DNA of 64,000 nt from Dyella_B jejuensis (GTDB lineage Bacteria; Pseudomonadota; Gammaproteobacteria; Xanthomonadales; Rhodanobacteraceae). The stretch covers positions 124,001 to 188,000 of the forward strand of contig NZ_JADIKJ010000005.1 of NCBI RefSeq assembly GCF_044904675.1. The letters are read 5' to 3'. The position numbers and the translations under genes are program-made. Under the pieces are notes generated by a model, which did no database searches, was not told where the DNA came from, and saw only the letters and a list, made by a program, of their open reading frames with translations. Of the stretch, positions 18,375 through 26,968 are shown one piece after another. The stretch's first letter is position 1, and the number at the start of each line of letters is the position of its first letter.

Positions 18375-18812
18375 ATGCGTCAGATCCTGTTTCGCCTGAT
18401 CGGTATCCTGGAAGTGGCCGGCGGCTTCTACGGCATGGCGACGCTGTTGCCGCGCCTGCTGGCGTTCGGTCCGCTGCGCACGGCGGCGATCGGGCTGATC
18501 GCGTTCGCGTTCTATGCGTTCGTGCTGGTGGCCGGCGTGCTATTGCTGGAAAACAGCGAGCGCGGCGTGCGTTTCTCCAGCGTGGCGCAACTGCTGCAGT
18601 TGCCATTGATCGCCACGCCGATCTTCAGCTACGCCATGCATTCCGGCGCCTGCATCGACCTGTTCGCCGCCGTGCACCTGCCCACCCGGCCGGAGCTGAG
18701 CTGGCAGTTCGGCAGCCAGAATTTCCGGCTCGCTTTCGCCGGTCCGGCGGTGTCGCGGCTGGGCGTGAATGTGCTGGCGTTGCTGTCGTGGCTGGTGCTG
18801 AAGTTGCGTTGA
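18375..18812 (+). CDS. Hypothetical integral membrane protein (145 aa)
   Basis: A small protein with about four hydrophobic segments (around 5-30, 36-58, 70-90 and 122-143) and no recognised motif. ATG with GGAG nearby (GGATGGAGTAGTGA), directly downstream of srkA in the same direction, so probably co-transcribed. Function unknown. Confidence 0.75.
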   Translation: MRQILFRLIGILEVAGGFYGMATLLPRLLAFGPLRTAAIGLIAFAFYAFVLVAGVLLLENSERGVRFSSVAQLLQLPLIATPIFSYAMHSGACIDLFAAVHLPTRPELSWQFGSQNFRLAFAGPAVSRLGVNVLALLSWLVLKLR

Positions 18813-18884
18813 GGTCACGCACGGCCTGCGCGCTTGCCCCTGGCGCGGTGAAGTCCCGCGCGCACTCCCGGCTATCATAGGCGG

Positions 18885-20057
18885 ATGAACAGCCCCGCCG
18901 AATTGCCCGTCATCCGCCTCAAATCCGACCGCACGCCCGGCCATCCCTGGGTCTGGTCGGCGCAGGTCCACAAGCCCGATACCCGGCTCCCGCCGGGCAG
19001 CGTGGTCGACGTGCTCGATGCGAAAGACCGCTTCGTCGGACGCGGATTCTGGAACGGGCACGCGCGCATCGCGCTGCGCCTGCTCACCACGGATGCCAGC
19101 GCGGCGATCCATGCGGAGTGGATCGCCGCGCGCATCGACCGCGCCGTGACGCTGCGCCGCGAACTGCTGCAACTGGACCGCGTGACCGACGCCTGGCGCG
19201 TGGTGCACAGCGAAGGCGACGGCTTGTCCGGCTTGATCGTGGATCGCTACGCCGACATCCTGGTGATCGAATACTTCGCCGCCGGCATGTGGAAATTCCG
19301 CGACGCCATCCACGCCGCGCTGCTGCGGCAGTTTCCGGGCGCGCGGCTGTACTGGTTCGCCGAAAGCCACGTGCAGAAACAGGAGTCGTTCGACTGCCGC
19401 GCGATGGAAGCGCCGACACCGGTGGAAGTGCACGAGCACGGCCTGCGCTTCCATGCCGCGCCGGGCTATGGCCACAAAACCGGTTTCTTCGCTGACCAGC
19501 GCGACAACCGCCGGCGCTTCGCCGAACTGGCGCGCGGCCACCGCGTGCTGGACCTGTGCTGCAACGCCGGCGGCTTCGCCGTGCATGCGATGGCGGGCGG
19601 AGCCAGCGAAGCCGTCGGCGTGGACATGGACGCCGGCATCCTGGAGATTGCACGCGCCAATGCCAGCGCAAACAACCTGGCGGCGCGGTTCGAGCAGGCC
19701 GATATCTTCGAATGGCTGCGCCAGGCCATCGCGCGCGGCGAGCGTTATGACGCCGTCATCCTCGATCCGGCCAAGCTCACGCGCGATCGCAACAAAGTGA
19801 TGGACGCGCTCAAGAAATATTTCGCCATGAACCGGCTGGCGCTGGATGTGATTCCGCCCGGCGGCCTGTTGTTGACGTGTTCGTGCACCGGCCTGGTGAG
19901 CGAGGCCGAGTTCCTTGAAATGCTGCGGCGCGTGGCGCTGAATGCGGGACGCGCGATCCAGGTGCTGGAAGTGCGCGGCGCCGGCGCCGACCATCCCGTG
20001 CGCACCGACGTGCCGGAAAGCCGCTATCTCAAGGCGGTATTCTGCCGCGTGGATTGA
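18885..20057 (+). CDS. rlmI: 23S rRNA (cytosine1962-C5)-methyltransferase RlmI
   Basis: SAM-dependent methyltransferase that makes m5C1962 in 23S rRNA. It has 390 aa, the usual length. The N-terminal PUA domain (about 8-80, KSDRTPGHPWVWSAQV) is followed by the linker typified by SEGDGLSGLIVDRY. The Rossmann methyltransferase domain has VLDLCCNAGGFAVHA as SAM motif I, VGVDMD, ILDPAKL, and catalytic-site LLTCSCTG. ATG 18885 directly precedes the PUA domain. It is convergent with the next gene, with a 9-nt gap. Confidence 0.94.
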   Translation: MNSPAELPVIRLKSDRTPGHPWVWSAQVHKPDTRLPPGSVVDVLDAKDRFVGRGFWNGHARIALRLLTTDASAAIHAEWIAARIDRAVTLRRELLQLDRVTDAWRVVHSEGDGLSGLIVDRYADILVIEYFAAGMWKFRDAIHAALLRQFPGARLYWFAESHVQKQESFDCRAMEAPTPVEVHEHGLRFHAAPGYGHKTGFFADQRDNRRRFAELARGHRVLDLCCNAGGFAVHAMAGGASEAVGVDMDAGILEIARANASANNLAARFEQADIFEWLRQAIARGERYDAVILDPAKLTRDRNKVMDALKKYFAMNRLALDVIPPGGLLLTCSCTGLVSEAEFLEMLRRVALNAGRAIQVLEVRGAGADHPVRTDVPESRYLKAVFCRVD

Positions 20058-20066
20058 GCATTCCCG

Positions 20067-20711
20067 TCAGGCGCGCCTGGGACCCACGCGCCAGAGCAAC
20101 AGCAACAGATACGACACGATCCAGAATGCCAGCAGCAGGAAGCCGCCGTTGCGCACAGCCACGGCATAACCCAGCTTCGACACGTCGATAAAGCCATACG
20201 GATAGCTGCCGATCACCGCGCCGCGCACCAGCACATAAACGAAATACACGGCCAGGTAGATGCTCCACCACCACGGCGCCGTCCAGCGCAGTGCGATGCC
20301 GCGCAACGCCAGGTTGCTGTAGACCACGAACAGGATCGGCGTTACGTAATGCAGCAACACATCCGCCAGCCATTGCAGGCCCTGTGGCTGCCAGACGTGA
20401 CGCAGCAGCATGTAATAGGCGATCCCCACGAAGGCGATGCTTGCCGCGACCCAGCCGATCGTCGCCGGTCGTCCGAAGAACCGGCCGGGCGCCGATGCCG
20501 GAGCCAGCAGCGGACATGTGGCCGCGAGGCAAACCAGCATATTGGTCAGCACGGTAAAGAAACCGAAGTACATCACCAGTCCCTGCCCCACCGTGCGTCC
20601 GCTGCCGATGGCAAAACGCAGCGACAGATAAAGCTGCAGCAACACGGCGATCCAGGCGACCAGTGCGATCAGCGCCAGCAACGGCGTGCTTCCGGCATGT
20701 TTCTTATTCAT
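20067..20711 (-). CDS. Pr6Pr-type six-helix membrane protein
   Basis: 214 aa with six predicted membrane helices and the family-like segments YFGFFTVLTNMLV, LLHYVTPILFVVYS and YPYGFIDVSKLGY, matching Pr6Pr/FAR-17a-like proteins of unknown function. ATG 20711 is preferred over GTG 20723 because GGGAG stands 5 nt before it. Confidence 0.8.
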   Translation of the reverse strand: MNKKHAGSTPLLALIALVAWIAVLLQLYLSLRFAIGSGRTVGQGLVMYFGFFTVLTNMLVCLAATCPLLAPASAPGRFFGRPATIGWVAASIAFVGIAYYMLLRHVWQPQGLQWLADVLLHYVTPILFVVYSNLALRGIALRWTAPWWWSIYLAVYFVYVLVRGAVIGSYPYGFIDVSKLGYAVAVRNGGFLLLAFWIVSYLLLLLWRVGPRRA

Positions 20712-20816
20712 GGCAGCTCCCACGCGGCGGCTCCAATGGCTTTTCGTTGATGGTTCAATCTCATGGACTGATACGCCAGCGCGTAAACTGTACCGGCATC
20801 ATCGCGGAACGCACTC

Positions 20817-22253
20817 ATGCCCCTGATCGACATCCTGCTCGCCCTGCTCATTGTCCTGCTCATCATCCTGCTGATCCTGCAGGTATTCACGCTGTCGCGG
20901 GGCCGCGGCGATGCCGGCCTGCACGCACGGCTGGATGCCCTCAAGGACGATAACCGCCACCTGCGCGAAGCACTGGCGCAGGAACAGCGCGCCGGACGCA
21001 GCGAACTGGCCCAGGCGCTGGTGCAGTTTCGCGGGCTGGTCCAGGAGCAACTCGACCTCACGGCCACACAGCAGCAGGAACGCCTGGGCCAGTTCGGCCA
21101 ACGCCTGGAACTGCTCACCGAGCGCACCGACAACGGCATGCAGGCGCTGGCGCAGCGCCTTGCCGAAGACGCCCGCCGCGGCCGCGAGGAACTGGCCACC
21201 AGCCTCACCCGCCTGGGCGAGCAACAGCAGCAACGATTGACGGAACTCACCGCCAGCAACGAAAAACGCCTGGGCGAAGTACGCGCCACCCTGGAAAGCA
21301 AACTCGGCGCGATCCAGCAGGACAACGCCACCAAGCTGGAGCAGATGCGCGCCACGGTCGACGAGAAACTGCAATCCACGCTGGAAACCCGCCTGGGCCA
21401 ATCGTTCAAGCTCGTCTCCGAACGCCTCGAAGCGGTACAGCGCGGCCTGGGCGAAATGCAATCACTGGCCAGCGGGGTCGGCGACCTCAAGCGTGTGCTG
21501 AGCAACGTCAAGACGCGCGGCATCCTCGGCGAAATGCAACTGGCCGCGCTGCTCGACCAGATGCTCACGCCCGAACAATACGCCGCCAACATCGCTACCG
21601 TGCCGGGCTCCGACGAGCGCGTGGAATTCGCCATCCGGCTTCCCGGCGGCGATCGCGACAGCCAGGTATGGCTGCCGGTAGACGCCAAATTCCCGCGCGA
21701 GGATTACGAACGCCTGCTCGATGCCCAGCAACAGGCGGACGCCGATGCGGTCGAACGCGCTGCCACCGCGCTGGAGCGACGCATCCGCGAGGAAGCCAAG
21801 ACCATTCGCGCCAAATACATCTCGCCGCCGGCCACCACCGATTTCGCCATCCTGTTCCTGCCCACCGAAGGCTTGTACGCCGAAATCATCCGGCGCCCCG
21901 GCCTGTTCGAAAGCCTGCAGCGCGAACAGCGCGTCACCGTAGCCGGGCCTACCACGCTTTCGGCCCTGCTCAACAGCCTGCAAATGGGTTTCCGCACCCT
22001 GGCGATCCAGCAGCGCAGCAGCGAAGTATGGCAACTGTTGGGGGCAGTAAAGAACGAGTTCGGCAAGTTCGGCGACGTGATGAAAATGGTGCGCAAGAAG
22101 CTGGACGAGGCCGGCAAGCATATCGACGCGACCACGGTGCGCACGCGCGCCATCGAACGAAGGCTGCGCGATGTGGAATCGCTGCCCGGCGAACAGACGC
22201 AGGCGTTACTGGGGGATGCGCTCGCCGCGGATGACGAGGCGGGTGAAGCCTGA
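20817..22253 (+). CDS. rmuC: DNA recombination protein RmuC
   Basis: RmuC limits inversions at short inverted repeats; it has a nuclease-like fold. It has 478 aa: an N-terminal membrane helix (about 3-25), a long Gln/Arg/Glu-rich coiled coil (about 30-205), then the RmuC domain (about 215-440) with VKTRGILGEMQLAALL, LPVDAKFPREDYERL, DFAILFLPTEGLYAEI and GPTTLSALLNSLQMGF. It is divergent from the Pr6Pr gene. A strong hairpin lies downstream at 22368. Confidence 0.95.
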   Translation: MPLIDILLALLIVLLIILLILQVFTLSRGRGDAGLHARLDALKDDNRHLREALAQEQRAGRSELAQALVQFRGLVQEQLDLTATQQQERLGQFGQRLELLTERTDNGMQALAQRLAEDARRGREELATSLTRLGEQQQQRLTELTASNEKRLGEVRATLESKLGAIQQDNATKLEQMRATVDEKLQSTLETRLGQSFKLVSERLEAVQRGLGEMQSLASGVGDLKRVLSNVKTRGILGEMQLAALLDQMLTPEQYAANIATVPGSDERVEFAIRLPGGDRDSQVWLPVDAKFPREDYERLLDAQQQADADAVERAATALERRIREEAKTIRAKYISPPATTDFAILFLPTEGLYAEIIRRPGLFESLQREQRVTVAGPTTLSALLNSLQMGFRTLAIQQRSSEVWQLLGAVKNEFGKFGDVMKMVRKKLDEAGKHIDATTVRTRAIERRLRDVESLPGEQTQALLGDALAADDEAGEA

Positions 22254-22367
22254 TCCGGACGCCCTATCGACATAGGCGGGCCTCAAACCTGCCGTCGGAT
22301 CAGCGCCATGCGCGGGGCGAAACGCGCGCGCGATAGCCAGGCAATAGACGAAGGCGCGCACACCGAG

Positions 22368-22398
22368 CAGGCCCGAACACGTCATGCGTTCGGGCCTG
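22368..22398. terminator. Hairpin between rmuC and the convergent dehydrogenase gene
   Basis: A perfect 11-bp inverted repeat CAGGCCCGAAC / GTTCGGGCCTG with a 9-nt loop in the 177-bp gap between two convergent genes. There is no T-run. It is probably a shared, Rho-assisted or bidirectional stop. Confidence 0.5.
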
Positions 22399-22430
22399 GC
22401 ACGCGATGCGTCATGAAGCGATCCGCAGCC

Positions 22431-23249
22431 TTAGCGCCCGAATGCGTGCGCGGCCGCGCGTGCGATCAGACCGTCGTCTGGACGCACGCCGGTATACAGC
22501 ACGAACTGCTCCACGGCCTGCAGCACGATCACTTCCGCGCCCGTGATCACGGGCTTGGCCAAGGTGCGCGCCAATTGGATCAAAGGCGTCTCGGGCGGCA
22601 GCGCCACCACGTCGAACACGACCTCGGCGCGCTGCACCTCGGCGCGGTCGAAAGCCAGCCGTTCCGCCTCGGCGCCTTCCATGCCCAGCGGCGTCACGTT
22701 GACCAACAGCTGGGCCTGCAAGCCGGACATGTCGGCTTGCCAGGAAAACCCACACGCCGCGGCAAGTCCACGACCCGCCGTTTCGTTACGCGCCACGATA
22801 TGTCCGTGCCCGAAACCCGCATCGCGGAACGCACACGCCACCGCCTTGGCCATGCCGCCGCTGCCTCGCAACGCGACACGCATCTGCGGCGATAGCCGAT
22901 GCTGCTCGATCAACGTGCGGACCGCGATGTAATCGGTGTTGTATGCATGCAAACGGCCGCCGTCATTGACGATGGTATTGACCGATGCGATTGCCTGCGC
23001 CGACGCATCGATCACGTCGACCAGCGGCAGGCAGGCTTCCTTGAACGGCATCGAGACAGCGCAACCACGGATGCCCAACGCGCGGATGCCGCCGATCGCC
23101 GCCGGCAGATCTTGGGTGGTAAAGGCCTTGTAGACATAATCGAGGTCCAGCGCTTCGTAAAGAAAATTCTGGAAGCGCGTGCCGAAGTTGCCCGGACGGC
23201 CGGACAGGGACATGCACAACTGGGTATCGCGGTTGATGGCTCGGGACAT
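22431..23249 (-). CDS. Shikimate dehydrogenase-like protein (SdhL / HI0607 type)
   Basis: 272 aa, AroE superfamily. The N-terminal substrate domain has SLSGRPGNFGTRF and the catalytic-type Lys in VSMPFKEACLPLVD. The NTD motif (YNTDYIAV) supplies the Asp. The Rossmann part starts at VALRGSGGMAKAVA. The SLSGRPGNFGTR opening is typical of the HI0607-like branch, whose activity on shikimate is weak and whose true substrate is unclear; a separate housekeeping aroE would be expected elsewhere. The ATG at 23249 was chosen because it directly precedes the conserved N-terminus. It is divergent from folE. Confidence 0.85.
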   Translation of the reverse strand: MSRAINRDTQLCMSLSGRPGNFGTRFQNFLYEALDLDYVYKAFTTQDLPAAIGGIRALGIRGCAVSMPFKEACLPLVDVIDASAQAIASVNTIVNDGGRLHAYNTDYIAVRTLIEQHRLSPQMRVALRGSGGMAKAVACAFRDAGFGHGHIVARNETAGRGLAAACGFSWQADMSGLQAQLLVNVTPLGMEGAEAERLAFDRAEVQRAEVVFDVVALPPETPLIQLARTLAKPVITGAEVIVLQAVEQFVLYTGVRPDDGLIARAAAHAFGR

Positions 23250-23376
23250 AGGCGTGGCTCGCGGCGCTGACGAAAGGCCGGCGTTGGCGCCAGCCCAGGC
23301 CCGCGACCCTACCATCTTGACGCGGGCGCTACACTTGCAAGACTTGCAAGCCTTAAGTCAGCACCAAGGAAGCCGC

Positions 23377-23979
23377 ATGAGCGAACAGCACCAGCCCACC
23401 GACGTTACCAGCGAGCAAGCCGAAGAGGCGGTGCGTACCCTGCTGCGCTGGGCCGGCGAAGACCCGCGGCGCGAAGGGTTGCTCGATACCCCCAGGCGCG
23501 TGGTCAAGGCCTACCGCGACTGGTTCAGCGGCTACCAGATCGATCCGGGTGAATACTTGCGCCGCACCTTCGAGGAAGTGGCCGGCTACGACGAAATGGT
23601 CGTGCTGCGCGATATCGAATTCGAAAGCCATTGCGAACACCACATGGCGCCGATCATCGGCCGCGCCCACGTGGGTTACCTGCCGACCAGCCGCGTGGTC
23701 GGCATCAGCAAGCTGGCCCGCGTGGTGGATGCCTACGCGCGCCGCTTCCAGGTACAGGAAAAAATGACCGCGGAAATCGCCCGCTGCATCCAGGAAAACC
23801 TCCACCCTGCCGGCGTGGCAGTGGTGGTAGACGCCAGCCATGAATGCATGACCACCCGCGGCGTGCACAAGCGGGGCGTATCCATGATCACCAGCCAGAT
23901 GCTCGGCGCTTTCCGCGACGACGCGCGGACCCGCGCCGAGTTCCTGGACTTCATCGGCATCCACGGCGGCCGCCGCTGA
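23377..23979 (+). CDS. folE: GTP cyclohydrolase I FolE
   Basis: Converts GTP to 7,8-dihydroneopterin triphosphate, the first step of folate and pterin synthesis. It has 200 aa. Zinc ligands are visible in ESHCEHHMAPIIG and in ASHECMTTRG; other signatures are GYLPTSRVVGISKLARVVDAYARR and the C-terminal TRAEFLDFI. AAGGA lies 6 nt upstream of the ATG. Its stop overlaps the start of the EF-hand gene (TGATG). The other pterin genes of this window (pteridine reductase, folK, folB) are 31 kb away. Confidence 0.96.
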   Translation: MSEQHQPTDVTSEQAEEAVRTLLRWAGEDPRREGLLDTPRRVVKAYRDWFSGYQIDPGEYLRRTFEEVAGYDEMVVLRDIEFESHCEHHMAPIIGRAHVGYLPTSRVVGISKLARVVDAYARRFQVQEKMTAEIARCIQENLHPAGVAVVVDASHECMTTRGVHKRGVSMITSQMLGAFRDDARTRAEFLDFIGIHGGRR

Positions 23980-24305
23980 TGCGCCTGCCCACGGTCGCGC
24001 TGCTGCTTTCGCTGCCCGGTGCCGCGCTTGCGCAAACCTCGACCACGGGCCTGTTCCAGAACATGGACCGCAACGGCGACGGCCGCATCAGCGAAGCCGA
24101 ATACGTGGCCTACATGAGCCAGGGGTTCTATCGCCTGGACCGCAACCATGACGGCACGCTGGAAACGGACGAACTACCCGGCGGACGCGGCAGGCCGATA
24201 ACCCTGCAAACCTGGCAGGACAATCTGCGCCGCGAGTTCCATAAGCTCGACCGCAACCACGATGGCTACCTCAGCCCCCAGGAATTGATGCAGCCACCGC
24301 GCTGA
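23979..24305 (+). CDS. Secreted EF-hand calcium-binding protein
   Basis: 108 aa. A signal peptide ends at Ala-Leu-Ala18, and three EF-hand loops of canonical DxNxDGxxxxxE form follow at about 30-41 (DRNGDGRISEAE), 54-65 (DRNHDGTLETDE) and 91-102 (DRNHDGYLSPQE). All ligand positions are intact, so it should bind Ca2+ in the periplasm or outside the cell. Its ATG overlaps the folE stop by one nucleotide, so translation is coupled to folE although no metabolic link is evident. The repeat cluster begins about 75 nt after its stop. Confidence 0.85.
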   Translation: MRLPTVALLLSLPGAALAQTSTTGLFQNMDRNGDGRISEAEYVAYMSQGFYRLDRNHDGTLETDELPGGRGRPITLQTWQDNLRREFHKLDRNHDGYLSPQELMQPPR

Positions 24306-24379
24306 TGCCGGCCGTCGCCTGCGCGGCACTGCGCGTGAGCTTGGCCGCCCCTGACTGGGACTTCTTCTCTGCGGAGAGA

Positions 24380-24669
24380 GAGAGTTGGGCGAAAGGCAAG
24401 CTCGCGACAGATCCACATCGCAAACCTGCTTCGATGCAAGCTCATCGCAAGACCGCCCCCTCACCTCGATCCTCTCCCCGCAGGGGAGAGGAAGAAATGC
24501 GCATCGCTCACCACCTAGCCGAACTTAGCCCTCTTCCCTCCGGGGAGAGGGTTGGGTGAGGGGCCAACCTCGCGACAGACCCACGTCGCAGACCCGCTTC
24601 GATGCAAGCTCATCGCAAGACCACCCTCACCTCGATCCTCTCCCCGTAGAGGAAAAGAAGGAATGCGCA
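24380..24669. repeat. Tandem copies of a dispersed REP-like repeat with GGGGAGAGG palindromes
   Basis: A unit of about 123 bp occurs twice, 24380-24503 and 24547-24669 (period 167 bp). Both contain GTTGGG, CTCGCGACAGA, CTTCGATGCAAGCTCATCGC and CTCACCTCGATCCTCTCCCC in order. The first copy ends in an inverted repeat CCTCTCCCC-GCA-GGGGAGAGG; in the second the palindrome is decayed. A further palindrome CCTCCGGGGAGAGG sits between them. Related elements occur at 36058-36208 and 51370-51535. The rest of the 498-base gap between 24306 and 24803 shows no gene. Confidence 0.8.
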
Positions 24670-24803
24670 GCGTTCATGACTTGCCCCGCCTCGATCCAGA
24701 CTGGAAAAGTAGTTGCCCCGCGACGTTATGCTCATGCCAACCCGGGCGGCATCCGCTATCGTTGACACTTTGGTCCCAGCCGCCATCTAGCCGCGCCTTC
24801 AGC

Positions 24804-26147
24804 ATGGATTCCGCCCAGCCCACCAAGCCCCGCAGCACGGCCGCATTTGCCTTCATCTTCGTCACGGTGATGCTGGACATGCTGGCCTTCGGCATCATCA
24901 TTCCCGTGTTGCCGCACCTGATCGTGAGCCTGATCGGCGGCAGCATTGCGCGGGCCGCGGTATGGTCGAGCGCGTTCGGCACGGTCTACATGCTGATGCA
25001 GTTCGTGTTCTCGCCGGTGCAGGGCACGCTGTCGGACCGCTTCGGCCGGCGCACGGTAATCCTGATTTCGAGTTTCGGCCTGGGCATCGATTTCATCGTG
25101 ATGGCGATGACCCCGGCGCTGTGGCTGCTATTCGCAGGCCGCATCGTATCGGGCATTTGCGCGGCCAGCTTCTCCACCGCCAACGCTTACATCGCCGACA
25201 TCGTGCCCAAGGAAAAGCGCGCCGCGGCCTTCGGCATGATGGGCGCCGCGTTCGCCATCGGCTTTATCGTGGGTCCGGCGCTGGGGGGCTTCCTGGGCCA
25301 TCTCAGCATCCGCCTGCCGTTCTGGGTCGCGGCGGTGCTTTCGCTGCTGAATTTCTGCTACGGCTTCTTTGTATTGCCCGAATCGCTGCCGCCGGAGCGC
25401 CGTACCCAGCGTTTCGACTGGCGCCATGCCAATCCGTTCGGCGCGCTGGTGCTGCTGCGCCGCTATCCGCAGGTATTCGCGCTGGCCGCCGTGTTCTTCC
25501 TGATCAACCTGGCGCAGTTCTCGCTGAACTCCACCTACGTCCTTTACACCGATTATCGCTTCGGCTGGGGCCCGCAGATCGTGGGCTACACGCTGGGCCT
25601 GGTTGGCCTTTGCAGCGGACTGGTGCAGGCCGTGCTGGTTCGCAGGCTGATGCCGAAGCTGGGCGAACGCAAGCTCATCATGATCGGCCTGCCGATCTGC
25701 GTGGTCGGCTATCTGTTCTTCGGCCTGTCATCGGCAGGCTGGCTGTTCCTGCTGGGCATTCCGTTCCTCTGCCTCGGTGGCCTGGCCGGACCGCCCGCGC
25801 AGGCCCTGATGACGCAACAGGTTGATCCACACGAGCAAGGCCGCCTGCAGGGCGCGCTCACCAGCCTGGCCAGCCTGGCCGGCATCTTTGGGCCGGCGCT
25901 GTTCGCCAATCTGTTCGCGCTTTTCATCAGCGATCACGCCCCGGCACACCTGCCCGGCATCGCCTTTGTATTGGCCGCACTGCTGCTGGCCGCCGCCACG
26001 GTGCTTGCCGGCTATGCCATCCGCCACGTGCGCGCGGCGCGCCCTGCGAAAAATCCAGCGCCCTCGCAACCCGGCGAGTTTTCGCCGATGGCCGATCTCG
26101 TTGACCACCAATCTCACCCCACCGATCAACCGGAGTCATCCCCATGA
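24804..26147 (+). CDS. MFS transporter of the TCR/TetA type
   Basis: Twelve-helix inner-membrane major facilitator of 447 aa. The loop 2-3 signature reads GTLSDRFGRRTVIL, and a motif C-like GPALGGFLG lies in helix 5. The N-terminal FIFVTVMLDMLAFGIIIPVLP matches the TetA/TCR drug:H+ antiporter family, but the substrate cannot be inferred. ATG 24804 directly precedes the first helix; the frame runs upstream only through the repeat cluster. The C-terminal tail (about 30 residues) is polar and overlaps the next gene by 4 nt. Confidence 0.88.
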   Translation: MDSAQPTKPRSTAAFAFIFVTVMLDMLAFGIIIPVLPHLIVSLIGGSIARAAVWSSAFGTVYMLMQFVFSPVQGTLSDRFGRRTVILISSFGLGIDFIVMAMTPALWLLFAGRIVSGICAASFSTANAYIADIVPKEKRAAAFGMMGAAFAIGFIVGPALGGFLGHLSIRLPFWVAAVLSLLNFCYGFFVLPESLPPERRTQRFDWRHANPFGALVLLRRYPQVFALAAVFFLINLAQFSLNSTYVLYTDYRFGWGPQIVGYTLGLVGLCSGLVQAVLVRRLMPKLGERKLIMIGLPICVVGYLFFGLSSAGWLFLLGIPFLCLGGLAGPPAQALMTQQVDPHEQGRLQGALTSLASLAGIFGPALFANLFALFISDHAPAHLPGIAFVLAALLLAAATVLAGYAIRHVRAARPAKNPAPSQPGEFSPMADLVDHQSHPTDQPESSP

Positions 26148-26650
26148 GCCTCTCGATGTACCACGCCTCCGTACCCGTCTTCGTCCGCGCGCTGAGCAAC
26201 CTGCAACACGTGCTGAAACTCGGCGAAAAGCATGCCAGCGAAAAGAGCGTTGAAGCGTCCGTGATGCTGCAGACGCGCTTGATCCCGGACATGCTGCCGC
26301 TGGTCAAGCAAGTGCAGATCGCCACCGACATGGCCAAGAACGGGACCGCCCGCCTGGCCGGCGTGGAACCTTTGAAGTTCGAGGACAATGAAACCTCGTT
26401 CGAGGAACTGCACGCCCGCCTCGACCGCGCCATCGACTACATCAAGAGCTTCAAGGCCGAGCAGCTCGACGGCAGCGAGACGCGCGCGATCGAACTGAAA
26501 ACGCGCAACGGCGACCTGCATTTCGAAGGTCAGGCTTACCTGTTGCACTTTGTCATCCCGAACCTGTTCTTCCACTGCGCCACGGCCTACAACATCCTGC
26601 GGGTGGCTGGCGCGAACATCGGCAAGTCGGATTTTATCGGTAAGCCCTGA
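26144..26650 (+). CDS. DUF1993 domain protein
   Basis: 168 aa, all-helical, matching DUF1993 with the conserved SMYHASVPVFVRALSNL at the N-terminus and FHCATAYNILRVAGANIGKSDF near the C-terminus. The family resembles DinB-like four-helix bundles; function unknown. The ATG overlaps the MFS stop (ATGA), so the pair is an operon. An intrinsic terminator follows. Confidence 0.85.
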   Translation: MSLSMYHASVPVFVRALSNLQHVLKLGEKHASEKSVEASVMLQTRLIPDMLPLVKQVQIATDMAKNGTARLAGVEPLKFEDNETSFEELHARLDRAIDYIKSFKAEQLDGSETRAIELKTRNGDLHFEGQAYLLHFVIPNLFFHCATAYNILRVAGANIGKSDFIGKP

Positions 26651-26673
26651 GCATATCCCTCGCGATGTGAGCG

Positions 26674-26704
26674 AAAGGCGCGGCGCAGTCCGCGCCTTTT
26701 TTTT
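26674..26704 (+). terminator. Intrinsic terminator after the MFS-DUF1993 operon
   Basis: Stem AAAGGCGCGG / CCGCGCCTTT with loop CGCAGT, running into eight T residues. A textbook Rho-independent terminator 23 nt after the DUF1993 stop. Confidence 0.9.
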
Positions 26705-26968
26705 GCCCAAGCACGCATCCGAAGTGTTCCGTGCGCGCCCCTGGCGTTCCGCCCCAATCCCCCCGAAAGACTTTAAGGCCAATCTGATTGCCTTACTCGC
26801 TTTACAGGTATTAATTGTGAGCCTCACGGTTGCTCACGCTTTATTTCGGAAGCTCTAGCGGGATCACCTTTCATTGCACTACGAGTTGCCCAAAAGCAGC
26901 TCGACGGATTCGTATTGCCCGATTTTGGCGATACCCCCAAGACACTCACGACACCAGGGAGATACTTC
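26705..26968 (+). other. Untranslated leader of the low-GC TonB receptor gene
   Basis: 264 bases from the upstream terminator to the receptor ATG, AT-richer than the surroundings. A loose promoter candidate is TTGCCT (near 26789) with TATTAA 15 nt later; the spacing is short, so this is weak. An upstream in-frame ATG at 26915 lacks a ribosome site. AGGGAG at about 26957-26962 serves the ATG at 26969. No riboswitch was recognised. Confidence 0.4.

Noticed and set aside
24380..24669. CRISPR-like array
   Set aside because: The repeats are too long, only two copies, with no uniform spacers and no cas genes. It fits a REP-like element.
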